Assembly: GCA_934725785.1 (NCBI GenBank)
Contig: CAKVCS010000066.1
Coordinates: forward strand, 1-6,174
Direction of reading: 5' to 3'
Length of the DNA: 6,174 bases
Source of the DNA: an uncultured Bacteroidales bacterium
GTDB lineage: Bacteria > Bacteroidota > Bacteroidia > Bacteroidales > Marinilabiliaceae
Under the pieces are notes generated by a model. The model saw only the letters and a program-made list of their open reading frames with translations, did not search any database and was not told the DNA's origin. This document shows, piece by piece, positions 1 to 5,320 of this stretch (the stretch's first letter is position 1; each line of letters opens with the position of its first letter). A program made the translations under genes and the position numbers.

Positions 1-319
1 CGAGTTCTCTTTCGAGGAGCATGACGAGATGATGACATACTCCCTCTCCATCCCGTTCGTCTCATCCATGGTCTTCGCCGCCAGCATGAAGAAGACCGAC
101 GCCCCAGGCACCACTTTCGCAAAGCATTTGGCCATTGCCAAGGGCGTTCTCTCCGAGGACGACTACCTCGTCTCCGAGATTCTCTTCAGCCCTTACACGC
201 CCGAGAAGGTGAACAACGTGATCAGCCAGATGGAGGATCTCCTCGAGATTATCAAGCGACGCGACTCGGCCGAGATGAGCAAGTATCTCAATAGGCTGCG
301 CGAGAATATCAAGCAGTGA
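1..319 (+). CDS. tyrA: Prephenate dehydrogenase, C-terminal part (5' end outside window)
   Basis: Prephenate dehydrogenase catalyses the NAD(P)-dependent oxidative decarboxylation of prephenate to 4-hydroxyphenylpyruvate, in the cytoplasm, on the tyrosine branch of aromatic amino acid synthesis. The reading frame is open from base 2, and about 105 residues are visible before the TGA at 317-319. This is the all-helical C-terminal dimerisation region. Segments such as YSLSIPFVSSMVFAASMKK, PGTTF, AKGVLSEDDYLVSEILF and the final KYLNRLRENIK match Bacteroidales TyrA proteins as I remember them. The NAD-binding Rossmann half and the catalytic histidine lie upstream, outside the window. The internal ATG at 29 is not the start. 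In Bacteroides relatives tyrA is usually the last gene of an aromatic cluster with pheA, an aminotransferase and DAHP synthase/chorismate mutase. The strong terminator directly behind it fits a last-gene position. Assignment rests on recognised family sequence, not a search. Confidence 0.85.
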   Translation, partial: EFSFEEHDEMMTYSLSIPFVSSMVFAASMKKTDAPGTTFAKHLAIAKGVLSEDDYLVSEILFSPYTPEKVNNVISQMEDLLEIIKRRDSAEMSKYLNRLRENIKQ

Positions 320-341
320 TTTAGCCCTGCGCATGTAAAGC

Positions 342-384
342 ACTCAGCCCCGTCTGGATTATTCCCGACGGGGCTGAGTCTTTT
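342..384 (+). terminator. Rho-independent terminator of tyrA, possibly bidirectional
   Basis: A perfect 13-bp inverted repeat, ACTCAGCCCCGTC (342-354) and GACGGGGCTGAGT (367-379), flanks a 12-base loop and is followed on the plus strand by CTTTT (380-384). It begins 23 bases after the tyrA stop. Read on the minus strand, the same hairpin lies about 58 bases past the stop of the convergent TPR-protein gene and is followed only by GCTTTAC. It may therefore also end that transcript, less efficiently. Confidence 0.88.
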
Positions 385-436
385 ATATGCATGCGGTTGG
401 GCCTGCTCTATAACCTTGGCGCTCTCCAGTCTGGTT

Positions 437-1444
437 TCACAGCCTTGCGTTCACCCATGTCTCAAACTCGCTGAAGTATCCGGCGTTCTCGCTTAGCCAT
501 GCCAGGCACTCAGCCCTGTATGCCGGCTCCATAATGAAGTATATCATCGGGCGCGTCAGGCCGCGGGCGTGTATCTCTATCAGGAAGTCCGCATACTCCA
601 CCTGCCAGAAGTCCAGGTTCTCTTCGCCCGTCTCTCGCATAGCTGCCAGCAGGCTGTCCGTGCGCTCGGCAAGCGCCTCTATCATCTCTGCGCTCCTGTC
701 TCCCTTGGGGCGGATGCTGTCGCGGATGGAGTCTATCCGCTTCTCCATCATTTCGCTATACTTCTCTTCAGCCTCGCGTCTACCCAGCAGGTCTATTCCG
801 AGCCCTCCTCGCCGCCACAGGCGCGTCAGTCGTTCGGCGGCGGCCTGCCTGCCATAGTCCGATGCCGTCAGCATGTAGCGGTACAGCGGCAGCATGGCCT
901 GATACCTGTGCCCCCGCGCGGTCTCTATGTCCGACATCAGCTCGTGGGCGGGGGTGAGCTGGCGGTTGGCCTTTATCGCCTTCTGGCATATCTCTGCCGC
1001 CTTGGTCTGGTGGCCTATGGTGTGCAGGTGCTTGGCGTAGTAATACATCCCCTCGGCGTGCCCCCTGCGCGTCAGGCGGCGATACATCCGGCGTGCAGCC
1101 TCAGTGAAGCCTTGCCTCTCGCGGCATCGGGCCTCTATCAGCAGGGCGTCGTCCTTCATCCCGAAGTCTCTCTCCTTGCCCATCGTTTTTGCGTCGCTTA
1201 GGGCGCGCACCACGTTGCCCATCTCCAGGTATGCCTGCGTCCGCTCTATCCGGGCCCGCTCCGTCGGCACTTTCGAGTATATGTTTATGGCTTCCGAGAA
1301 GTTGCCCACGTCGGCATATCCGCGGGCCGCGTTCATCAGGCTGTCTTCGCGCGCCAGGGCGCCGCCATCGGTGTATGCGCTTTGCGCGTGTGAGGCCACG
1401 GTGGCGGCTATCGACGCCACAAGTAGTATGTTTCGCATCTTCAT
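437..1444 (-). CDS. Exported TPR-like repeat protein of unknown function
   Basis: I do not recognise a specific function. The 335-residue product starts with a signal peptide: a positive start (MKMR), a hydrophobic run NILLVASIAATVA, and a likely cleavage at SHA|QS after residue 20, so it is probably periplasmic. Residues about 30-210 are helical and TPR/Sel1-like, with pairs such as RGYADVGNFSEAINIYSKV, RTQAYLEMGNVVRALSDA, ARCRERQGFTEAARRMYRRL and YYAKHLHTIGHQTKAAEICQKAI. Residues about 220-270 are highly charged and probably helical or coiled (EEKYSEMMEKRIDSIRDSI), and the C-terminus is rich in aromatic residues. I chose the ATG at 1444 because it follows the upstream gene's TAA after one base (TAA-C-ATG). 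A GTG at 1462 would add six residues and overlap that gene, and an ATG at 1438 is also possible. The tight junction implies co-transcription with the EamA gene and probable translational coupling. No enzyme motif is visible. Confidence 0.8.
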   Translation of the reverse strand: MKMRNILLVASIAATVASHAQSAYTDGGALAREDSLMNAARGYADVGNFSEAINIYSKVPTERARIERTQAYLEMGNVVRALSDAKTMGKERDFGMKDDALLIEARCRERQGFTEAARRMYRRLTRRGHAEGMYYYAKHLHTIGHQTKAAEICQKAIKANRQLTPAHELMSDIETARGHRYQAMLPLYRYMLTASDYGRQAAAERLTRLWRRGGLGIDLLGRREAEEKYSEMMEKRIDSIRDSIRPKGDRSAEMIEALAERTDSLLAAMRETGEENLDFWQVEYADFLIEIHARGLTRPMIYFIMEPAYRAECLAWLSENAGYFSEFETWVNARL

Positions 1445-1445
1445 G

Positions 1446-2372
1446 TTATTTCTTAGTGTCACTTTTGGCTCTCGAGCGGCTCACCATCAGCACGCCGCTG
1501 AAGACGAGAGCAACGGCCGCGCCTTTCACCCACCCGAACGCCGTCAGCCCAAGGTATAAGGACGCAACGGCCGAGACGACGGGCTGGACGTAATTGTACG
1601 AGCTGACAACCGTTGGGCGCAGAAGCCGTTGGCCTATCGGCACAAGGAAGAATGTCATCACCGTCCCGACAAACACCACGTATGCCACCTCCGTCCATAC
1701 CTCTGCCGGCACCTGAGTGAACTCTATGTCCGCCAAGCTTGGTCCCGAGAATGGCAGCGTAACAGCCGTGGCTGAGAGGAACATCCACTTCATCAGTGTC
1801 ACCGGGCTATATTTGCCCATCACGCGTTTGCACAGAACAAGGTAGAGGGCGAAGCTCAGCTGGGCGCCGAGGCACATGGCGTCGCCCAGCGCATGGCCCG
1901 TGTCGAATGTCAGCCCGTCGCCGTTGCTCATCACGAGCAGTACCGCCCCGGCAGTGCCCACAGCCACGCCCCCGGCTTTAAGCCCCGTTATTGGTTCTCC
2001 CAGTATGGCGGCGGCCAGTAGCATGGTTATTATTGGCAGCATGGTGGTGACCACCGATGCGTCAACGGGCGATGTGAAGGCTATGCCGCATATGAACAGG
2101 TTCTGATTGAACGCCACGCTGAGCAGGCCGCCCAGCAGGATGAGGGGCATGTCGCCTCGTTCCACCCTCTCGCTTTTCGTGAGCAGGGACAGAAGCCAGA
2201 AGCACGCCGTCGCGCCTATCATCCGGAAGGCGGGAAGCACCACGGCGCTGATGCCGTTTGAGGCAAAGTAGTTGAGGGCCTCTTTGCTTATGGGGGCCAT
2301 TAAGCCCCACATTATGTTGGCGGCCAGCATGGCTGCGTGGCCTGGCATGGCGCGCCTCGTTTTTTCGTTCAC
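1446..2372 (-). CDS. EamA/DMT-superfamily inner-membrane transporter (RhaT/EamA type)
   Basis: This is a 308-residue polytopic membrane protein of the drug/metabolite transporter superfamily, whose members move small metabolites such as amino acids or sugars across the inner membrane. The substrate cannot be read from sequence. About ten hydrophobic segments are visible, near residues 11-30, 41-63, 75-95, 104-122, 130-149, 161-180, 189-208, 227-247, 256-276 and 280-297. They form the typical tandem of two five-helix EamA repeats. Diagnostic stretches are AANIMWGLMAPISKEAL in helix 1, the repeat-1 end with ILGEP and GLKAGGVAVGTAGAVLL, and the repeat-2 equivalent SSYNYVQPVVSAVASLYLG followed by GAAVALVFSGVL. 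The start at 2372 is GTG. An ATG at 2348 would remove eight residues and keep every helix, so it is a real alternative. The stop TAA (1448-1446) is one base before the downstream TPR gene. A clear promoter is not visible, but the upstream spacer is full of inverted repeats. Confidence 0.87.
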   Translation of the reverse strand: MNEKTRRAMPGHAAMLAANIMWGLMAPISKEALNYFASNGISAVVLPAFRMIGATACFWLLSLLTKSERVERGDMPLILLGGLLSVAFNQNLFICGIAFTSPVDASVVTTMLPIITMLLAAAILGEPITGLKAGGVAVGTAGAVLLVMSNGDGLTFDTGHALGDAMCLGAQLSFALYLVLCKRVMGKYSPVTLMKWMFLSATAVTLPFSGPSLADIEFTQVPAEVWTEVAYVVFVGTVMTFFLVPIGQRLLRPTVVSSYNYVQPVVSAVASLYLGLTAFGWVKGAAVALVFSGVLMVSRSRAKSDTKK

Positions 2373-2397
2373 CTGTATCGTAATCTTTGTCGCTGTC

Positions 2398-2417
2398 GCC
2401 CCCTCTATTTTGGGGAC
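2398..2417 (-). other. Short hairpin in the leader of the EamA gene
   Basis: On the minus strand GTCCCC (2417-2412) can pair with GGGGGC (2403-2398), including one G-U pair, across an 8-base A-rich loop. It ends 25 bases before the GTG start at 2372. It would be in the 5' untranslated leader if transcription starts upstream, and could influence translation or just be chance. No ribosome-binding consensus is seen, as is usual in Bacteroidetes. Confidence 0.3.
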
Positions 2418-2462
2418 TTTTACGTCGCTAAGTTACCCATTACGGGCTTACCATCTTGGCTT

Positions 2463-2478
2463 GTTAATCTTCATTAAC
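2463..2478. promoter_or_regulatory. Perfect dyad GTTAAT-N4-ATTAAC, candidate operator
   Basis: GTTAAT (2463-2468) and ATTAAC (2473-2478) are perfect inverted repeats around CTTC, centred about 98 bases upstream of the EamA start. The arms are AT-rich in otherwise GC-rich surroundings, which is typical of a dimeric regulator site. The dyad abuts CCGCGG (2478-2483) and GGCGCGCC (2482-2489), so three palindromes run together. No regulator gene is in the window and the site occurs only once here, so the role is inferred. Confidence 0.35.
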
Positions 2479-2506
2479 CGCGGCGCGCCATTTCGCTCCG
2501 CGCATG

Positions 2507-2526
2507 CCTTGCGTAACCATGCAAGG
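2507..2526. repeat. Small inverted repeat CCTTGC-N8-GCAAGG
   Basis: CCTTGC (2507-2512) and GCAAGG (2521-2526) form a perfect 6-bp stem with an 8-base loop, located between the pectate lyase and EamA genes. There is no T tract on either side, so it is not a standard terminator. It may be part of a structured leader or trailer RNA. Confidence 0.35.
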
Positions 2527-2528
2527 AG

Positions 2529-2591
2529 GAAAGAGAGATCCGCCTCCGCGGCGTGTGTGTCACGTCGTGGGGGCGGATTATCTTCTCTTTC
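2529..2591 (-). terminator. Long imperfect hairpin after the pectate lyase gene, probable terminator or 3' stem
   Basis: It begins 15 bases after the lyase stop (TAG, 2608-2606). On the minus strand the arms are GAAAGAGA (2591-2584) plus ATCCGCC (2578-2572), pairing with GGCGGAT (2544-2538) plus TCTCTTTC (2536-2529). The two stem parts are separated by a 5-versus-1 base internal loop, and the apical loop is 27 bases. The 3' arm is pyrimidine-rich (TCTCTCTTTCCTCC) rather than a clean U tract. It could act as a terminator using only the inner GC stem, or as an mRNA-stabilising 3' structure. Confidence 0.42.
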
Positions 2592-2605
2592 GGAACCGGT
2601 AGGTG

Positions 2606-5014
2606 CTACTTCTTCACTACCTTCTCGCTCTTGCTGCTGCCGTCCGAGAATATGGTGCGCACTATGCAAAGGCCTCGCTGGAGGCCGGCAAGCCTTGCTC
2701 CGCCAATTGAGTAATACTCCACGGCCGCGATGTCGGCGATGTCGGACTCTTTGATGCCCGTCGGGTCGTCGTCATCGTCCCCGGTCTCCTCTTTGCTCTT
2801 CATTATGGTTATCGACATGTAGTTCAAGCTGCCCGAGCCTTTCAGCTCCACCTCGTTCACGCCCGCTGGCACGGTGTATTTCCCCGTCACCTGCGATGTG
2901 CTTGCCGACGAGGCTATTTTCTCTCCGTTGGCGAGCAAGTCGCGTGAGCCGTTGCTGCTTCCTGTGTTGGCGAACGCTATGTATAGTATGTCGCCCTCTC
3001 CCACTGGCACCACGATGCTCATCGATCCCTGGATATATTGGCCTTTCTTCTCGTCGAAGCTTACGAGAGCCTTGCCGTCGAATGTCAGGCCGTCCGTCTC
3101 CGCGAGGCCGAGGCCCTCTTTCGAGAGCGTCTTCTCGTAGCGCGAAGTCTTGTCGCTCTTCTGCGTCCAGCCGTTGCCCGTGTTTGTTAATATGCTCTGT
3201 GACTCGCTGCTCCACGACGTGAAGACCCATTTTTTCGAGACCACCGTGTCGTCGTCGTCATCGCCAGAGTCCGCGCCGTCGTAGCTCGGGACGTAGTCCT
3301 CGTGCTTCTCGGGGTCACCGCCCGTGCCGGCGAACGTTCCGTAATTGCTGTTCTTTACTCCGTCATAAAGGTCGTATAGTGCTGACATATATGCCTTAAG
3401 CTCGCTCTTGAGTTCTGCTATGACACCGTAGTTCTCGTCTTGCTTGGCATTGTCGAACTGCCACTTGAAGTCGCCGTGTCCCATTCGCCCGGCTCCGAGC
3501 CAGCCCGTAACAGTCGCCGGGACCGTGGCGGGGTCGTCGGGCGTGCAGGCGTACATGACTTTGCTGTCGGTGTCGAAGTTGCTATACGTCGTGCCGCCCG
3601 CCTTGGCGGTCACGCTGCTCGGGACGGCCTCGCCGCGGCTGCTCGCCTCGTATGCGTCAAAGTCCGTGTTGTCCTTTGCGTAGTACACCAGCCTTTTCGC
3701 GTTTTTTATCACGTTGTTGTAGGCTTTTATCACTCCGCCGTTCTCTCCGCTGAATGTCCCGTCGCCCGTCGCGTCGGTTCCCTGCTTCGATATGAGCATG
3801 GGGTATTTGCAGTTGCGGAAGTAGTTGGCCTCTACGAATGCCGAGCCGCCCATTGTCACGCCCACGCCATATTTGGCGTTGCCGTCAAAGTAGTTGTTAT
3901 ATGCGTGTACGCTCATCGTGCGGATGCGCGGGTGGCGGCTGTCGGAGTGGTCAAACCAGTTGTGGTGGTATGTTATGTAGTTTGGCCCGCTCTCGCTCTT
4001 CATTCCGCATAGGCTCGCCTTGCCACTGTCATACAGATGGTTGTAGCTGAACGTGAGGTATTTCGAGTCGCCTTTCAGGTCTATCGTGCCGTCGCCTTTT
4101 GCCTGGTCGGAGTCTCCGCCCGTGTTGCCGTAGAAGAGGTCGATGTTGTGGACCCATATGTGCTCGTTGTCCGTGTCTATGGATATGCAGTCGTCCATGC
4201 AGAGCATTATGCCAAAGTTGCGGAGCTCGACCGAGCACACGTTGCGCAGCAGAAACCCGAAGCCCCATACGGTTGCGTCGTCACCAACGCCCTCTATGGT
4301 TATGTTTATGGGCATGTACGAGTTTGCGCCCTTTATCTGGATTCCCTCCGACGAGCTGAGGAACTTGTCGCAGTCGGTGTCTTTGACTGTGCCTACCAGG
4401 CGAATGCACAATGGGCGAGAGTCCGCGCCTTTTTGATAGCCGTATACGATTTGCTGGATGCCCGTGAACGTCTCCTCCTTGCTGCCCGTGTTTATGCCGA
4501 GCGATACGCTCTTCGCCGTGTTGGCGGTTACGTATACCACGCGTGCGTTATCCTTGAGAGTGCCGTCGGGTTTGTACGCTCCGAGGCCGTCGGCGGGCGC
4601 GAAGGTCACGCCTGCCTTGTTTTTCTTTCCCTCGGTCATGCTGCTGAAGGCGAATCCCGTCCTGTCGTGAGCAGTGGCCGTCAGCTCGCCGGTCTCGGCC
4701 GCCTCGGCGGTGTCCTCCGTGCCGTCGCTCTTGACGGGTACGACCTTAAGCGTGTATTTTCCGGCTTTTATGCCTACAGCGTCCGCACGCCCGTATGAGA
4801 CGTAGTTCCTCACCAGCTCTTTGTCAAGCTTGGTGTAGCTTGCGTCTCCGCTCGCTTTGCAGTACACGTTGTAACTCGAGTAGTTTGTCAAATCGTTTGC
4901 CCATTTCACGTAGACCGACTCGAACCACCCGTTGCTCTCCGTTATGTTCACTTTGGCCTCCGCAGTTGATGCGAATGCGGCCATTGCGCACAGAGTCAAT
5001 AGTTTGTTGCTCAT
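2606..5014 (-). CDS. Secreted multidomain pectate lyase, polysaccharide lyase family 1, with Fn3-like N-terminus and sorting-type C-terminus
   Basis: This 802-residue enzyme should cleave homogalacturonan by calcium-dependent beta-elimination outside the cytoplasm. Domain order: signal peptide 1-20 (cleavage at AEA|K); Fn3-like domain about 21-115; PL1 parallel beta-helix about 118-560; linker with five Asp (585-589); beta-rich domain about 592-742, possibly carbohydrate-binding; second five-Asp linker (746-750); C-terminal tail about 762-802 (YYSIGGARL, GLCIVR, EKVVKK) resembling Por/T9SS sorting domains. From remembered alignment to Erwinia PelC, the active site is intact. The RxPxxR motif is R360-H-P-R-I-R365, matching the base R218 and R223. 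K332 matches K190. D308 and D312 match calcium ligands E166 and D170, and D275 matches D131. The D129 position appears to be Met273. YHHNWF (349-354) and the NITIEGVGDD strand (237-246) are further PL1 hallmarks. The ATG at 5014 is preceded by an A/T-rich leader and a TAnnTTTG promoter element. The substrate could be another pectin variant. Confidence 0.88.
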   Translation of the reverse strand: MSNKLLTLCAMAAFASTAEAKVNITESNGWFESVYVKWANDLTNYSSYNVYCKASGDASYTKLDKELVRNYVSYGRADAVGIKAGKYTLKVVPVKSDGTEDTAEAAETGELTATAHDRTGFAFSSMTEGKKNKAGVTFAPADGLGAYKPDGTLKDNARVVYVTANTAKSVSLGINTGSKEETFTGIQQIVYGYQKGADSRPLCIRLVGTVKDTDCDKFLSSSEGIQIKGANSYMPINITIEGVGDDATVWGFGFLLRNVCSVELRNFGIMLCMDDCISIDTDNEHIWVHNIDLFYGNTGGDSDQAKGDGTIDLKGDSKYLTFSYNHLYDSGKASLCGMKSESGPNYITYHHNWFDHSDSRHPRIRTMSVHAYNNYFDGNAKYGVGVTMGGSAFVEANYFRNCKYPMLISKQGTDATGDGTFSGENGGVIKAYNNVIKNAKRLVYYAKDNTDFDAYEASSRGEAVPSSVTAKAGGTTYSNFDTDSKVMYACTPDDPATVPATVTGWLGAGRMGHGDFKWQFDNAKQDENYGVIAELKSELKAYMSALYDLYDGVKNSNYGTFAGTGGDPEKHEDYVPSYDGADSGDDDDDTVVSKKWVFTSWSSESQSILTNTGNGWTQKSDKTSRYEKTLSKEGLGLAETDGLTFDGKALVSFDEKKGQYIQGSMSIVVPVGEGDILYIAFANTGSSNGSRDLLANGEKIASSASTSQVTGKYTVPAGVNEVELKGSGSLNYMSITIMKSKEETGDDDDDPTGIKESDIADIAAVEYYSIGGARLAGLQRGLCIVRTIFSDGSSKSEKVVKK

Positions 5015-5069
5015 TCTTTGATTATTGTGGTATATTGTTTCTTATGAAGGTCCGTTAATCAATCGTTTG

Positions 5070-5077
5070 CAAAAGTA
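5070..5077 (-). promoter_or_regulatory. Bacteroidetes -7 promoter element TACTTTTG of the pectate lyase gene
   Basis: On the minus strand 5077-5070 reads TACTTTTG, an exact match to the Bacteroides sigma-ABfr -7 consensus TAnnTTTG. Transcription would begin near 5060-5066, giving a leader of roughly 50 bases. No good -33 TTTG/TTG lies at the usual distance of about 19-21 bases. The nearest TTG (5107-5105) is 27 bases away, on the other side of an 8-G tract. The promoter may be weak, activator-dependent, or length-variable. Confidence 0.6.
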
Positions 5078-5088
5078 AACACAATTTA

Positions 5089-5096
5089 CCCCCCCC
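5089..5096. repeat. Homopolymeric C8/G8 tract in the lyase promoter spacer
   Basis: Eight consecutive C on the plus strand (G8 on the transcribed strand) lie 11 bases upstream of the -7 element, about 20-30 bases before the predicted transcription start. It sits between the -7 element and the only TTG-like upstream motif. Such runs are prone to slipped-strand length change, which could alter promoter spacing. Confidence 0.7.
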
Positions 5097-5109
5097 TGTG
5101 TTAACAAGT

Positions 5110-5123
5110 ACTAAAACGTTAGT
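5110..5123. promoter_or_regulatory. Small dyad ACTAA-N4-TTAGT upstream of the lyase promoter
   Basis: ACTAA (5110-5114) and TTAGT (5119-5123) are inverted repeats around AACG. The dyad is about 33-46 bases upstream of the -7 element, where an activator could bind. Five-bp arms are short enough to occur by chance. Confidence 0.22.
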
Positions 5124-5203
5124 CTTGCGGCATGGCTGAGTGCCTTTTTAGTGTGATTAAAGAAGGACCCGTTTTTTTTAGACTGTGGGTTTGGTGAAAA
5201 TAA

Positions 5204-5236
5204 ACTTGCCATGTGTCATCTCGACACATGGCAAGT
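5204..5236 (-). terminator. Strong rho-independent terminator of the GH2-like gene
   Basis: A perfect 14-bp inverted repeat, ACTTGCCATGTGTC (5204-5217) and GACACATGGCAAGT (5223-5236), surrounds a 5-base loop. On the minus strand it is followed directly by TTTATTTTC (5203-5195). It lies 84 bases past the stop of the right-hand gene and upstream of the lyase promoter, so the two genes are probably separate transcription units. Confidence 0.88.
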
Positions 5237-5320
5237 GGGTGGCTTGTTTGTGAGCGGTTAGCCAGCGGCTTCACGCGCTCTGTGTTTTTTTAGGCCGTTT
5301 GTGTGTATAGGCCAAGCTGT

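Larger units (their letters stand above)
5015..5320. other. 306-bp intergenic region: lyase promoter and upstream-gene terminator
   Basis: This gap between two minus-strand genes holds a terminator for the right-hand gene (5204-5236), then the lyase promoter with its homopolymeric tract and a small dyad (5070-5123). In 5124-5203 I see only an 8-T run (5172-5179), and in 5237-5320 only a 7-T run (5285-5291). I see no small ORF or RNA gene I could support. Confidence 0.6.

Noticed and set aside
2428..2435. Minus-strand TAACTTAG as a possible -7 promoter element for the EamA gene
   Set aside because: It has a mismatch to TAnnTTTG and no TTTG/TTG about 20 bases upstream, so it is too weak to annotate.
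2272..2754. Open plus-strand frame of about 160 codons spanning the lyase-EamA spacer
   Set aside because: Most of it is antisense to the ends of two clear genes, and its product is Arg/Ser/Cys-rich without any motif.
4037..4798. Long plus-strand open frame (about 253 codons) opposite the pectate lyase gene; similar ones at 569-1201 and 3440-4012
   Set aside because: They are antisense to strongly supported genes, have valine/arginine-rich low-complexity composition typical of mirrored codons, and show no recognisable domain.
5054..5060. GTTAATC near the predicted lyase transcription start, also at 2463-2469, considered as a shared regulator half-site
   Set aside because: Only one arm is present at 5054, without a matching inverted half, so a common operator is not supported.
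5131..5143. GGCACTCAGCC on the minus strand near 5140, also on the plus strand inside the TPR gene near 504-514, and similar to the tyrA terminator arm
   Set aside because: The shared word is about 11 bases, lies in unrelated contexts and shows no regular spacing, so it is most likely chance.
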